A DNA stretch of 64,000 nucleotides, from contig NC_089494.1 of NCBI RefSeq assembly GCF_036850765.1, positions 57,367,809 through 57,431,808 of the forward strand, given 5' to 3'. Under the pieces are notes generated by a model, which did not search any database, was not told where the DNA came from, and saw only the letters and a program-made list of their open reading frames with translations. This stretch comes from Saccopteryx bilineata. Taxonomy: Eukaryota > Chordata > Mammalia > Chiroptera > Emballonuridae. This document shows positions 39,001 to 54,000 of the stretch, one piece after another. Numbering within the stretch: the first letter of the stretch is position 1; each line of letters starts with the position of its first letter. A program made the position numbers and the translations under genes.

Positions 39001-42000
39001 AGAGCTTCGCCCCTGGTGGGCGTGCCGGGTGGATCTCGGTCGGGCGCATGCGGGAGTCTGTCTGTCTCTCCCCGTTTCCAGCTTCAGAAAAATACAAAAA
39101 AAAAAAATCTAACTGTAAAAAAGTTCATTGCCCAGTCTTAAAAGTAACAATTTATCTCTGCTGTTTTACAGTGGCTCCTGACCTTGACTTAAAGGATCTA
39201 CCTGATCTGTGCTATTTGGCTAAAGAAAATAGCAACTTCCGTCTCAAGATCCCCATAAAAGGCAAGCCAGCTCCATCAGTAACCTGGAAGAAAGGGGAAG
39301 ATCCTCTAGCAACTGACACAAGAGTCAATGTGGAGTCATCTGCAGTTAACACAATTCTCGTAGTACGCGATTGCCAAAAATCCGATGCTGGAAAATACAC
39401 AATCACGCTGAAAAATGTCGCTGGCACAAAGGAAGGCACTCTCTCTATAAAAGTTGTTGGCAAGCCTGGCATCCCCACTGGACCAATCAGATTTGATGAG
39501 GTCACAGCAGAAGCCATAACCTTAAAGTGGGGTCCTCCAAAGGACGACGGAGGTTCTGAAATCACCAATTACATCCTAGAGAAGAGAGATTCCGTAAACA
39601 ACAAGTGGGTGACGTGTGCCTCAGCTGTCCAGAAAACCACCTTCAGAGTAACCAGACTTCATGAGGGTCTGGAGTATACCTTCAGGGTCAGTGCCGAAAA
39701 CAAATACGGTGTAGGAGAGGGCCTGAAATCAGAGCCAATTGTTGCTAAACATCCATTTGGTAAGTGTCTCAGTGTCAGAGACTATAAAGCAAAAATTGGT
39801 TTTGAGAAGGTTTCTTATTATAAATCTTGCATCATCATATGTTTTCCTAGATGTTCCCGATGCTCCCCCACCTCCCAATATTGTGGATGTCAGACATGAT
39901 GCGGTGTCTCTAACTTGGACTGACCCCAGGAGAACTGGTGGCTCTCCAATAACAGGTATTTATTTGGCTCTTATCCTACAGCTTTTATTTTAATGTTTCT
40001 TCTAAATCTTCCTCCCTGAAAACAAGTTGGATATGTGCTCCTTATTTGTGAGGTACTATCTGCACATGCAATATAATGTGTTTTCAGTGCATCAGCATTC
40101 ATTACACTGGGCATTAATTTAGCCAAGTAATTAGGCTGATGCTTAATTTCATTGAAAACCTCCTAATATCATTGTTCATAAAGGCTTTCTTAGAGATAAC
40201 ATCTATTTTAGTAAGTCAAAATTTTTCAACAAAAGGTATAATAAATATATATATATATTCCAAGAGAAAAAAATGGCTTTATGCCTAATTAATATAAGTA
40301 TAGATATAAGCAAGAATGATTATTTATTCCACATATCCATATATGAATTATTTGAGCAAAAACACATATATTTAAAAATCAGGCTACATTTGTATTGTCT
40401 ATCTGAACTGACACATCATTGGGTCTCTTGTAGGGTATCATATTGAGTTCAAAGAAAGAAACAGCCTTTTGTGGAAGAGAGCTAACAAGACTCCTATTAG
40501 GATGAAAGACTTCAGAGTGACAGGATTAACTGAAGGCCTTGAATATGAATTCCGAGTTATGGCAATCAATTTAGCAGGAGTGGGCAAGCCAAGCCTGCCA
40601 TCAGAGCCAATTGTGGCACTGGATCCAATTGGTAAGTCATTATACAAAGAAAAACCCTGGTGCATTTTCTGTGGTGCAAGAAAGATTGGTGTTTAACTGT
40701 TTCTCCCCCATGTTTTAGATCCTCCTGGCAAGCCTGAGGTGATCAGTGTAACAAGGAACTCAGTGACTCTCATTTGGACAGAACCCAAATACAATGGTGG
40801 TCATAAGTTGACTGGGTACATAGTGGAGAAGCGGGATCTACCCTCCAAATCTTGGATGAAAGCCAACCATGTTAATGTCCCAGATTGTGCCTTTACTGTA
40901 ACTGACCTTATTGAGGGTGGAAAATATGAATTCAGAATTAGAGCAAAGAACACAGCGGGTGCTATCAGTGCTCCATCGGAAAGTACCGGAACCATTATTT
41001 GCAAGGATGAATATGGTAGGTCTGCTTTACTTTATGTGCACATAAAAACATCAAGTTAGGCCTCCTCCTTTTCTGATGAAAATGTATTATTTTTTCTTTG
41101 CAGAGGCACCTACTATTGTCCTTGACCCCACAATAAAAGATGGGCTAACAGTTAAAGCAGGAGATACCATTGTTTTGAATGCCATTAGAATTATTGGCAA
41201 ACCCCTTCCAAAGTCAAGTTGGTCCAGGGAAGGAAAAGACATGAGACCATCAGATATCATTCAGATAACTTCCACCCCAACATCTTCCATGCTTGCTGTC
41301 AAGTATGCCACTAGAAAGGATGCTGGTGAATACACCATCACTGCTACCAATCCTTTCGGCACGAAGGAGGAACATGTGAAGGTAACAGTTCTCGATGTAC
41401 CTGGTCCCCCAGGTCCCATTGAAATCAGTAATGTTTCTGCTGAAAAAGCAACACTGACATGGACACCTCCCTTGGAAGATGGCGGCTCACCAATTAAGTC
41501 CTATATTCTTGAAAAGAGGGAAACCAGCCGACTCTTGTGGACAGTGGTTGCTGAAGATATTCAGTCTTGCAGGCATGTGGCAACCAAACTTATCCAAGGA
41601 AATGAGTACCTCTTCCGGGTCTCCGCTGTAAACCAGTATGGCAAAGGAGAACCGGTACAGTCTGAACCTGTCAAAATGGTAGACAGATTTGGTACGTACA
41701 GCATGTGAGGAAATTGATATGGAAATATTTACAGCTGATTTTAAGAAAATAGGATTTCTCATAAATTTACTTTGTTTTCAGGTCCCCCTGGCCCTCCAGA
41801 AAAACCAGAGGTATCAAATGTCACTAAAAGCACTGCCACTGTTAGTTGGAAAAGGCCAGCTGATGATGGTGGCAGTGAGATCACAGTATATCATGTAGAA
41901 AGGAGAGAAAAGAAAGGCTTGCGATGGGTGAGAGCAACCAAGATGCCAGTTTCCGATCTCAGATGCAAAGTCACAGGACTTCAAGAAGGAAACTCCTACG

Positions 42001-45000
42001 AATTTCGTGTCAGTGCAGAAAACAAAGCAGGAATTGGTCCACCCAGTGACGCTTCAAATCTTGTTTTAATGAAAGATGTGGCATGTTAGTATTTACCCTC
42101 TTCAACTCATCTCATTTGAGAGTACCAATATTTTATATAATTTATCTAAGAGTCAAACTCTTAATGTACATTTTTGTGTCTTGGTTTCTTTTCCAGATCC
42201 TCCAGGACCACCTTCAAATGCACATGTCACTGATACTACAAAGAAATCTGCTTCTTTAGCATGGGGCAAGCCTCATTATGATGGTGGCCTTGAAATCACT
42301 GGCTATATTGTAGAGCATCAAAAAGTAGGAGAGGACGTCTGGACAAAAGATACAACAGGAACTGCCCTCAGAATCACTCAATTTGTTGTCCCTGATCTTC
42401 AGTCTAAAGAAAAATACAATTTTAGAATCAGTGCCATCAACGATGCAGGTATTGGGGAGCCAGCAGTGATTCCAGATGTTGAAATCATAGAAAGGGAAAT
42501 GGCTCCTGACTTCGAACTAGATGCTGAGCTCCGAAGAACACTTGTTGTTAGAGCAGGGCTCAGTATTAGAATATTTGTGCCAATTAAAGGTCGTCCTGCT
42601 CCTGAAGTGACATGGACCAAAGACAATATCAACCTTAAAAACCGAGCTAACATCGAAAACACAGAATCATTTACTCTTCTGATTATCCCAGAATGTAACA
42701 GATATGACACCGGTAAATTTGTGATGACTGTTGAAAACCTTGCTGGGAAGAAAAGTGGGTTTGTTAACGTCAGAGTCTTGGATACACCAGGCCCCGTCCT
42801 TAACCTGAGGCCTACTGACATCACAAAGGAGAGTGTCACCCTGCAATGGGAACTCCCTCTGGTAGATGGGGGCTCACGTATAACAAACTATATTGTGGAG
42901 AAACGAGAAGCAACACGGAAATCTTACTCCACAGCTACCACCAAGTGCCACAAATGTACATACAAAGTTACTGGCTTGTCTGAAGGATGTGAATACTTCT
43001 TCAGAGTGATGGCAGAAAATGAATATGGAATTGGTGAGCCAACAGAAACAAAAGAGCCGGTAAAAGCCTCTGAAGCACCATTACCACCAGACAGTCTGAA
43101 CATTATGGACATAACTAAGAGCACAGTCAGCCTGGCATGGCCTAAACCAAAACACGATGGTGGCAGTAAGATCACTGGCTATGTGATCGAAGCCCAACGG
43201 AAGGGCTCTGACCAGTGGACCCACATCACGACCGTGAAGGGGCTAGAATATGTTGTGCAGAATCTAACAGAAGGGGAAGAATATACCTTCCAAGTGATGG
43301 CAGTGAACAGTGCAGGGAGAAGTGCCCCTAGGGAAAGCAGACCGGTCATTGTCAAGGAGCAGACAATGCTTCCAGAATTGGATCTGCGTGGCATTTATCA
43401 GAAATTAGTCATCGCCAGAGCTGGTGACAACATCAAAGTTGAAATTCCAGTGCTTGGTCGACCAAAGCCCACGGTTACGTGGAAAAAAGGAGACCAAATT
43501 CTTAAGCAGACCCAAAGAGTTAATATTGAAAATACAGCAACTTCCACCATCTTAAATATCAATGAATGTGTAAGAAGTGATAGTGGGCCCTATCCATTAA
43601 CAGCGCGGAACATCGTAGGAGAGGTTGGTGATGTCATCACCATTCAAGTCCATGATATCCCAGGACCACCTACTGGACCAATCAAATTTGATGAAGTTTC
43701 ATCTGATTTTGTAACCTTCTCTTGGGACCCACCTGAGAACGACGGAGGTGTGCCAATAAGCAACTATGTAGTAGAAATGCGACAGACTGACAGTACTACG
43801 TGGGTTGAATTAGCAAGCACCGTTATACGCACAACCTATAAAGCCACCCGCCTTACTACCGGAATGGAGTATCAATTCCGAGTAAAAGCTCAAAACAGAT
43901 ACGGAGTTGGACCAGCCATCACATCAACATCCGTAGTTGCCAACTATCCATTCAAGGTCCCTGGGCCTCCTGGTACCCCTCAGGTAACTGCAGTTACCAA
44001 GGACTCAATGACAATTAGCTGGCACGAACCTGTCTCTGACGGTGGAAGTCCCATTCTAGGATATCACATTGAAAGAAAAGAACGTAATGGTATTCTCTGG
44101 CAGACTGTGAGCAAAGCGTTAGTACCAGGCAACATTTTCAAATCAACTGGACTTACAGATGGTATTTCTTATGAATTCCGAGTGATTGCAGAAAACATGG
44201 CAGGCAAAAGCAAGCCGAGCAAGCCATCTGAACCTATGTGTGCTCTGGATCCCATTGATCCACCTGGGAAACCAGTTCCTCTAAATATTACCAGACATAC
44301 AGTGACACTTAAATGGGCTAAGCCTGAATATACTGGAGGCTTTAAAATTACCAGTTACATAGTTGAAAAGAGAGACCTTCCTAATGGACGGTGGCTGAAG
44401 GCCAACTTCAGCAACATTTTGGAGAATGAATTTACAGTCAGTGGCCTGACAGAAGATGCCGCGTATGAATTCCGTGTGATTGCCAAAAATGCTGCTGGTG
44501 CTCTTAGTCCACCATCTGAGCCATCAGATGCTATCACATGCAGGGATGACATTGAAGCGCCAAGGATCATGGTGGATGTTAAATTTAAGGACACAGTTAT
44601 ACTAAAAGCAGGTGAAACATTCAAGCTGGAAGCTGATGTTGCAGGTCGCCCACCTCCAACAATGGAATGGACCAAAGATGGAAAAGAGCTTGAAGGCACA
44701 GCAAAGTTAGAAATGAAAATCGCAGATTTCTCTACTAATCTAGTAAATAAAGATTCATCCAGAAGGGATGGTGGTGCCTATACCCTTACGGCAACTAATC
44801 CTGGGGGTTTTGCCAAACACATTTTCAACGTCAAAGTTCTTGATAGACCAGGCCCACCGGAAGGACCCCTAGCTGTATCTGCAGTGACATCAGAGAAATG
44901 TGTATTGTCCTGGTTGCCTCCACTGGATGACGGAGGTGCCAAAATTGATCATTATGTAGTTCAGAAACGTGAGACCAGCAGACTGGCATGGACAAATGTA

Positions 45001-48000
45001 GCCTCAGAAGTCCAAGTAACAAAATTGAAGGTCACTAAACTTTTGAAAGGCAATGAATACATATTCCGTGTCATGGCAGTAAATAAATATGGAGTTGGAG
45101 AGCCGCTAGAATCAGAACCTGTGCTTGCAGTAGATCCTTATGGACCCCCTGATCCACCTAAGAACCCTGAAGTTACAGCTATTACTAAAGATTCAATGGT
45201 TGTCTGCTGGGGACATCCTGACTCTGATGGTGGAAGTGAAATCATCAATTATATTGTGGAACGGCGTGACAAAGCTGGGCAACGCTGGGTGAAATGCAAC
45301 AAAAAGACTGTTACTGACTTAAGATATAAAGTGTCTGGACTGACAGAAGGACATGAATATGAGTTTAGAATTATGGCTGAAAACGCTGCTGGAGTTAGTG
45401 CACCAAGCCCTACCAGTCCATTTTATAAGGCTTGTGATGCTGTGTTTAAACCTGGCCCACCAGGTAACCCACGTGTTCTAGATTCAAGCAGATCATCCAT
45501 TTCAATTGCTTGGAATAAACCTATCTATGACGGTGGTTCAGAGATCACTGGGTATATGGTAGAGATTGCCCTTCCAGAGGAGGATGAATGGCAGATCGTC
45601 ACTCCACCAGCTGGGCTCAAAGCAACATCTTACACCATCACCAACCTCATAGAGAATCAGGAATATAAAATCCGCATTTATGCCATGAATTCCGAAGGAA
45701 TTGGGGAACCTGCCCTTGTTCCTGGAACTCCAAAGGCTGAAGACAGGTTGCTGCCCCCAGAGATTGAACTCGATGCTGACCTGCGCAAAGTTGTCACTAT
45801 CAGAGCTTGTTGTACCCTGAGACTTTTTGTTCCAATCAAAGGAAGGCCTGCACCTGAGGTGAAATGGACCCGGGAACATGGAGAATCTTTGGATAAAGCT
45901 AGCATTGAATCCACAAGCTCTTACACCCTGCTTATTGTGGGAAACGTAAACAGATTCGACAGTGGCAAATACATCCTAACTGTAGAAAACAGCTCAGGCA
46001 GCAAATCCGCATTTGTCAACGTTAGAGTACTAGATACACCAGGCCCTCCCCAGGATCTGAAGGTAAAGGAGGTCACTAAGACATCTGTCACACTGACATG
46101 GGAGCCTCCTCTCCTTGATGGAGGTTCAAAAATAAATAACTATATTGTTGAAAAGCGGGAATCAACAAGAAAAGCATATTCAACTGTTGCAACAAATTGT
46201 CACAAGACTTCCTGGAAGATAGACCAGCTTCAAGAAGGGTGTAGTTACTATTTCAGGGTTCTTGCTGAAAATGAATATGGCATTGGGCTGCCTGCTGAAA
46301 CTGCAGAATCTGTGAAAGCATCAGAACGACCTCTTCCTCCAGGAAAAATAACTTTGGTGGATGTCACAAGGAATAGCGTGTCACTGTCCTGGGAGAAGCC
46401 AGAGCACGATGGAGGCAGCCGAATTCTAGGCTATATTGTAGAGATGCAGAGCAAAGGCAGTGACAAATGGGTCACATGTGCCACAGTCAAAGTCACCGAG
46501 GCCACTATAACTGGATTAATTCAGGGTGAAGAATACTCCTTCCGTGTTTTGGCTCAGAATGAAAAGGGAATCAGTGATCCTAGACAACTGAGCGTGCCAG
46601 TGATTGCCAAAGATCTTGTCATTCCACCAGCCTTCAAACTCCTCTTCAATACGTTCACCGTACTGGCAGGTGAAGACCTAAAGGTTGATGTTCCATTCAT
46701 TGGACGCCCTACACCAGCTGTAACCTGGCATAAAGATGAGGTGCCACTGAAGCAGACAACTAGAGTAAACGCAGAGAGCACGGAAAATAATTCATTACTT
46801 ACAATAAAGGAAGCTTGCCGAGAAGATGTTGGACATTACACAGTTAAATTAACTAACTCAGCTGGCGAAGCTACGGAAATCCTTAACATTGTTGTTCTTG
46901 ACAAACCAGGGCCTCCAACTGGACCTGTTAAAATGGATGAAGTGACAGCGGACAGTATTACTCTTTCCTGGGGCCCACCTAATTATGATGGTGGAAGTTC
47001 TATCAATAATTACATTGTAGAAAAACGGGACACTTCCACAACCACCTGGCAAATTGTGTCAGCTACTGTTGCAAGGACAACAATAAAAGCTTGCAGACTA
47101 AAGACTGGATGTGAATATCAGTTTAGGATCGCAGCTGAAAACAGATATGGAAAGAGTACCTACATCAATTCAGAGCCTATTGTAGCCCAGTATCCGTTCA
47201 AAGTTCCTGGACCTCCTGGCACACCATTCGTAACGCTTTCCTCCAAGGACAGCATGGAGGTACGGTGGAACGAGCCAGTCAGCGATGGAGGCAGCAAAGT
47301 CATTGGCTACCATCTAGAACGCAAGGAAAGAAATAGCATCCTCTGGGTGAAGTTGAATAAAACACCTATTCCTCAAACCAAGTTTAAAACAACTGGCCTC
47401 GAGGAAGGCATTGAATATGAATTTAGAGTCTCTGCGGAAAACATTGTGGGCATTGGCAAGCCAAGTAAAGTGTCAGAATGCTACGTAGCTCGTGACCCAT
47501 GCGATCCACCAGGACGGCCGGAGGCAATCATTGTCACACGGAATTCCGTGACTCTTCAGTGGAAGAAACCCACTTATGACGGTGGAAGCAAGATCACTGG
47601 TTATATTGTTGAGAAGAAAGAATTACCTGATGGCCGTTGGATGAAAGCCAGTTTCACAAATGTCATTGACACTCAGTTTGAAGTAACTGGCCTTGTTGAA
47701 GATCAGAGGTACGAGTTCCGGGTGATAGCCCGAAATGCTGCAGGAGTGCTGAGTGAGCCGTCAGAAAGCACAGGAGCAATCACAGCAAGAGATGAGGTAG
47801 ATCCACCAAGAATAAGTATGGATCCCAAATACAAAGAAACAATTGTGGTTCATGCTGGTGAATTTTTCAAGATTGATGCAGATATTCATGGCAAACCAAT
47901 ACCAACTATTCAATGGGTAAAAGGTGATCAGGAGCTTTCGAGTACAGCTCGGTTAGAAATAAAGAGCACTGACTTTGCCACCAGTCTCAGTGTAAAGGAT

Positions 48001-51000
48001 GCAGTACGTGTTGACAGTGGAAATTACATACTGAAGGCCAAAAATGTCGCAGGAGAGAGATCAGTTACTGTAAATGTCAAAGTTCTTGATAGACCAGGGC
48101 CACCTGAAGGGCCTGTGGTTATAACGGGAGTTACAGCAGAAAAATGCACATTGGCTTGGAAACCCCCACTACAGGATGGTGGGAGTGATATCATAAATTA
48201 TATTGTGGAAAGGAGAGAAACCAGCCGCTTAGTTTGGACTGTGGTGGATGCCAATGTGCAAACTCTCAGCTGCAAGGTTACTAAGCTTCTTGAAGGGAAT
48301 GAATATATTTTCCGTATAATGGCTGTAAACAAATATGGTGTTGGTGAACCTCTTGAATCTGAGCCAGTAATTGCTAAGAATCCATTTTTAGTACCAGATG
48401 CACCAAAGGCTCCAGAAATCACAACAGTGACCAAGGATTCAATGATTGTTGTATGGGAAAGGCCAGCATCTGATGGTGGCAGTGAAATTCTTGGATATGT
48501 TCTTGAAAAACGGGATAAAGAGGGCATTAGATGGACACGATGCCACAAACGTTTGATTGGGGAATTGCGCTTGAGGGTAACTGGACTCATAGAAAATCAC
48601 AGTTATGAATTCAGAGTGTCAGCCGAGAATGCTGCTGGACTTAGTGAACCAAGCCCACCTTCTCATTACCAAAAGGCTTGTGATCCTATTTATAAACCAG
48701 GACCTCCAAACAATCCCAAAGTCATGGATATTACCAGATCTTCTGTCTTCCTTTCTTGGAGCAAACCAATATATGATGGTGGCTGTGAAATCCAAGGATA
48801 CATTGTTGAAGCATGTGATGTGAGCGTTGGTGAATGGACAATGTGCACTCTACCAACTGGAATCAATAAAACAAACATAGAAGTAGAGAAGCTGTTGGAA
48901 AAGCATGAGTACAACTTCCGCATCTGTGCTATTAATAAAGCTGGAGTTGGAGAACATGCTGATGTCCCTGGACCCATTATAGTTGAAGAAAAATTGGAAG
49001 CACCAGACATTGATCTTGACCTAGAACTGAGAAAAATTATAAATATAAGGGCAGGTGGCTCCTTAAGGTTATTTGTTCCTATTAAAGGTCGCCCTACACC
49101 AGAAGTTAAATGGGGGAAGATGGATGGTGAAATCCGAGATGCAGCTATAATTGATGTCACTAGCAGTTTCACCTCTCTTGTTCTTGATAATGTCAACCGA
49201 TATGATAGTGGAAAATATACTCTCACCTTAGAAAACAGCAGTGGAACAAAGTCTGCCTTTGTTACTGTGAGAGTCCTGGACACACCAAGTCCACCTATTA
49301 ACCTGAGAGTCACCGAAATCACTAAAGACTCGGTATCAATTACATGGGAACCTCCTTTGTTGGATGGTGGATCCAAGATAAAAAATTACATAGTTGAGAA
49401 ACGCGAAGCCACAAGAAAAGCATATGCTGCAGTTGTAACAAATTGTCATAAGAATTCTTGGAAAATCGATCAACTCCAAGAAGGTTGCAGTTATTACTTT
49501 AGAGTCACAGCTGAGAACGAGTATGGTATTGGCCTTCCTGCCCGCACTGCTGATCCGATTAAGGTTGCAGAAGTCCCACAACCTCCAGGGAAAATAACTG
49601 TAGATGATGTCACCAGAAACAGTGTCTCCTTGAGTTGGACAAAGCCTGAACATGATGGTGGCAGTAAAATAATTCAGTATATTGTGGAAATGCAAGCTAA
49701 GCAGAGTGAGAAATGGTCAGAGTGTGCTCGAGTCAAGACCCTTGAAGCAGTAATTACCAACCTCACTCAGGGAGAAGAATATCTTTTTAGAGTTGTTGCT
49801 GTAAATGAGAAGGGAAGAAGTGATCCTAGGTCCCTTGCAGTTCCAATAGTTGCCAAAGATCTGGTCATTGAGCCAGATGTAAGACCTGCATTCAACAGTT
49901 ATAATGTACAGGTTGGACAAGATTTGAAAATAGAAGTGCCCATTTCTGGACGTCCTAAGCCAACCATTACATGGACTAAAGATGATCTTGCACTGAAGCA
50001 GACTACAAGAATCAATGTTACTGATTCACCTGACCTCACTGTACTCAGTATTAAAGAAACTCATAAGGATGATGGTGGACATTATGGAATCACAGTTGCT
50101 AATGTGGTCGGTCAGAAAACAGCGTCCATTGAAATTATAACTCTAGATAAACCTGATCCTCCAAAAGGACCTGTCAAATTTGATGAAGTCAGTGCAGAAA
50201 GTATTACATTATCTTGGAACCCTCCATTATATACTGGGGGTTGCCAGATCACCAATTACATTGTTCACAAGAGAGATACAACCACCACCGTATGGGATGT
50301 TGTTTCCGCTACTGTTGCCAGAACTACACTCAAAGTGACCAAACTAAAAACTGGTACAGAATACCAATTCAGAATATTTGCTGAAAACAGATATGGACAA
50401 AGCTTTGCCCTGGAGTCTGAGCCAGTTGTAGCTCAATATCCCTACAAAGAACCAGGCCCTCCAGGCACACCATTTGTCACAGCCATTACCAAAGACTCCA
50501 TGATCGTACAGTGGCATGAACCAGTCAATAATGGTGGAAGCCCAGTTTTAGGTTATCACCTTGAAAAGAAGGAAAGAAATAGTATTTTGTGGACAAAAGT
50601 CAACAAATCTCTTATTCATGACACCCAGTTTAAAGCAGTCAATCTTGAAGAAGGCATTGAATATGAATTCAGAGTTTATGCTGAAAATATTGTTGGTGTA
50701 GGCAAAGCAAGCAAGAATTCTGAATGCTTTGTAGCCAGAGATCCCTGTGACCCACCAGGAACCCCAGAAGCAATAATTGTTAAAAGAAATGAAATCACTT
50801 TACAATGGACCAAACCCATATATGATGGTGGAAGTATGATTACGGGTTACATTGTAGAGAAACGTGATTTGCCAGAGGGTCGTTGGATGAAAGCTAGTTT
50901 CACAAATGTCATTGAAACTCAATTTACCGTATCAGGTCTTACTGAAGATCAAAGATATGAATTTAGAGTCATTGCAAAGAATGCAGCTGGTACAATGAGT

Positions 51001-54000
51001 AAACCCTCTGACAGTACTGGGCCAATAACTGCCAAGGATGAAGTTGAACTCCCAAGAATTTCAATGGATCCAAAATTCAGAGACATAATTGTGGTAAATG
51101 CTGGAGAAACATTCAGGCTTGAGGCTGATGTCCATGGAAAGCCCTTGCCTACCATTGAATGGTTAAGAGGAGATAAAGAAGTTGAAGAATCTGCTAGATG
51201 TGAAATTAAAAACACAGATTTCAAGGCTTTACTTATTGTCAAAGACGCAATTAGAATTGATGGTGGACAGTATATTTTAAGAGCTTCCAATGTAGCAGGT
51301 TCTAAGTCATTCCCAGTAAATGTGAAAGTACTAGACAGACCCGGACCTCCAGAAGGGCCAGTCCAGGTTACCGGAGTCACTTCTGAAAAATGCACTTTAA
51401 CCTGGTCTCCACCACTACAAGATGGTGGCAGTGACATTTCTCACTATGTTGTTGAAAAAAGAGAAACGAGCCGACTTGCCTGGACTGTTGTTGCTTCCGA
51501 AGTTGTGACCAACACTCTGAAAGTAACCAAACTCTTGGAAGGAAATGAATATATTTTCCGTATAATGGCTGTCAACAAATACGGTGTTGGAGAGCCTTTG
51601 GAATCTGCTCCAGTGCTAATGAAAAATCCATTTGTGCTTCCTGGACCACCAAAGAGCCTAGAAGTCACGAACATTGCCAAGGACTCCATGACTGTCTGTT
51701 GGAACCGTCCAGATAGTGATGGTGGAAGTGAGATTATTGGTTACATTGTAGAGAAAAGAGACAGAAGCGGCATTAGGTGGATAAAATGTAATAAACGCCG
51801 CATTACTGATTTGCGTCTAAGAGTAACAGGATTAACAGAAGATCATGAATATGAATTCCGAGTCTCTGCAGAAAATGCTGCTGGAGTTGGAGAACCAAGT
51901 CCAGCAACAGTTTATTATAAGGCTTGTGATCCTGTGTTTAAACCTGGCCCACCCACCAATGCACACACTGTAGACACCACTAAAAATTCAATTACAGTTG
52001 CCTGGGGTAAACCCATATATGATGGTGGCAGTGAGGTACTCGGGTACGTAGTAGAAATCTGTAAAGCAGATGAAGAAGAATGGCAAATAGTTACTCCACC
52101 AACTGGCCTGAAAGTTACTCGATTCGAAATTTCAAAACTTACTGAACATCAAGAGTATAAAATACGCGTCTGTGCCCTCAATAAAGTTGGCTTAGGCGAG
52201 GCTGCCTCAGTTCCTGGTACTGTGAAACCAGAAGATAAACTTGAAGCACCTGAACTGGACCTTGATTCTGAATTAAGGAAAGGGATTGTTGTAAGAGCCG
52301 GTGGATCTGCCAGAATTCACATTCCATTCAAAGGCCGTCCAACACCTGAGATCATGTGGTCTCGAGAGGAAGGTGAATTCACAGATAAGGTTCAAATTGA
52401 AAAGGGACTAAACTACACCCAGCTCTCAATAGATAACTGTGATAGAAATGATGCTGGGAAATATATCCTCAAGCTGGAAAACAGCAGTGGGTCGAAATCT
52501 GCTTTTGTAACTGTGAAAGTTCTTGATACTCCAGGACCACCACAGAATTTGGCCATCAAAGAAGTGAAAAAAGACTCTGTCATCCTTGTATGGGAACCAC
52601 CCATTATTGATGGAGGCTCAAAGGTAAAAAATTATGTTATTGACAAACGGGAATCAACCAGAAAAGCATATGCTAATGTGAGCAGTAAATGCAGCAAAAC
52701 AAGCTTTAAAATTGAGAATCTTACAGAAGGAGCCACTTACTACTTTAGGGTTATGGCTGAAAATGAATTTGGAGTTGGTGTTCCAGTGGAAACTGTGGAT
52801 GCTGTGAAAGCTGCTGAGCCTCCTTCCCCACCAGGAAAGGTTACGCTCACTGATGTGTCCCAGACCAGCGCGTCACTTATGTGGGAGAAGCCTGAACATG
52901 ATGGCGGAAGCAGGATCCTGGGGTATGTTGTGGAAATGCAGTCAAAGGGAACTGAAAAGTGGAGTACTGTGGCTGAATCCAAAGTCTGTAATGCAGTTGT
53001 TACTGGTTTGAGTTCTGGACAAGAGTATCAGTTCCGTGTCAAGGCTTACAATGACAAAGGAAAAAGTGACCCAAGAGTGCTTGGTGTTCCAGTCATAGCC
53101 AAGGACTTGACTATACAGCCTAGTCTTAAGTTGCCATTTAACACATATAGTGTCCAAGCTGGAGAAGATCTTAAAATTGAAATTCCAGTCATTGGCCGAC
53201 CAAGACCTAAAGTTTCATGGGTCAAAGATGGTGAGCCTCTTAGACAGACAACAAGAGTCAATATTGAGGAAACCGCTACTTCAACTCTTCTGCACATTAA
53301 AGAAAGTAACAAAGATGATTTTGGAAAATACACTGTAACAGCAACAAACAGTGCAGGTACAGCGACAGAAAATCTCAGCATTATCGTTCTGGAAAAGCCT
53401 GGGCCTCCAGTTGGACCAGTTCAGTTTGATGAAGTTAGTGCAGACTTTGTCATCATATCTTGGGAACCTCCAGCCTACACTGGTGGCTGCCAGATAAGCA
53501 ACTACATTGTAGAAAAGCGAGATACAACCACCACCACCTGGCAGATGGTATCAGCAACAGTAGCAAGAACAACAATCAAAATAACGAAACTGAGAACAGG
53601 CACAGAGTACCAGTTTAGAATTTTTGCAGAAAACAGGTATGGAAAAAGTACCTCTCTGGATTCTAAATCAGTTATTGTGCAATATCCATTTAAAGTACCT
53701 GGACCACCTGGAACTCCTTTTGTGACATCAGTCTCAAAAGATCAAATGCTTGTTCAATGGCATGAGCCAGTTAATGATGGAGGCAGCAGAATTATTGGCT
53801 ACCATCTTGAACAGAAAGAAAAGAACAGCATTTTATGGATCAAATTAAACAAGACCCCCATTCAGGATACCAAATTCAAAACAACGGGGCTTGAAGAAGG
53901 CCTTGAGTATGAGTTCAAAGTTTCTGCTGAAAATATTGTTGGCATCGGCAAGCCTAGCAAAGTGTCAGAATGCTTTGTTGCTCGTGATCCATGTGATCCA

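Larger units (their letters stand above)
37546..42498 (+). repeat. TTN: C-zone super-repeat 2 (11 domains)
   Basis: Ig (37546), Fn (37926), Fn (38315), Ig (39172) and Fn (39459) fused in one exon, Fn (39851-40631, two exons), Fn (40719), Ig (41104) and Fn (41397) fused, Fn (41782), Fn (42197-42498, start of the giant exon). Confidence 0.92.

Noticed and set aside
42076..42196. 5' extension of the giant exon's open frame into the preceding intron
   Set aside because: The TTTTCCAG acceptor at 42196 and the YPPGPP linker fix the exon start. Reading through from exon 73 meets a stop at once (T|GT TAG).
48690..49376. Long antisense open frame (228 codons) and many others opposite the coding exons
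   Set aside because: They mirror the codon pattern of the + strand TTN exons, have no domains or start context, and end at arbitrary places.
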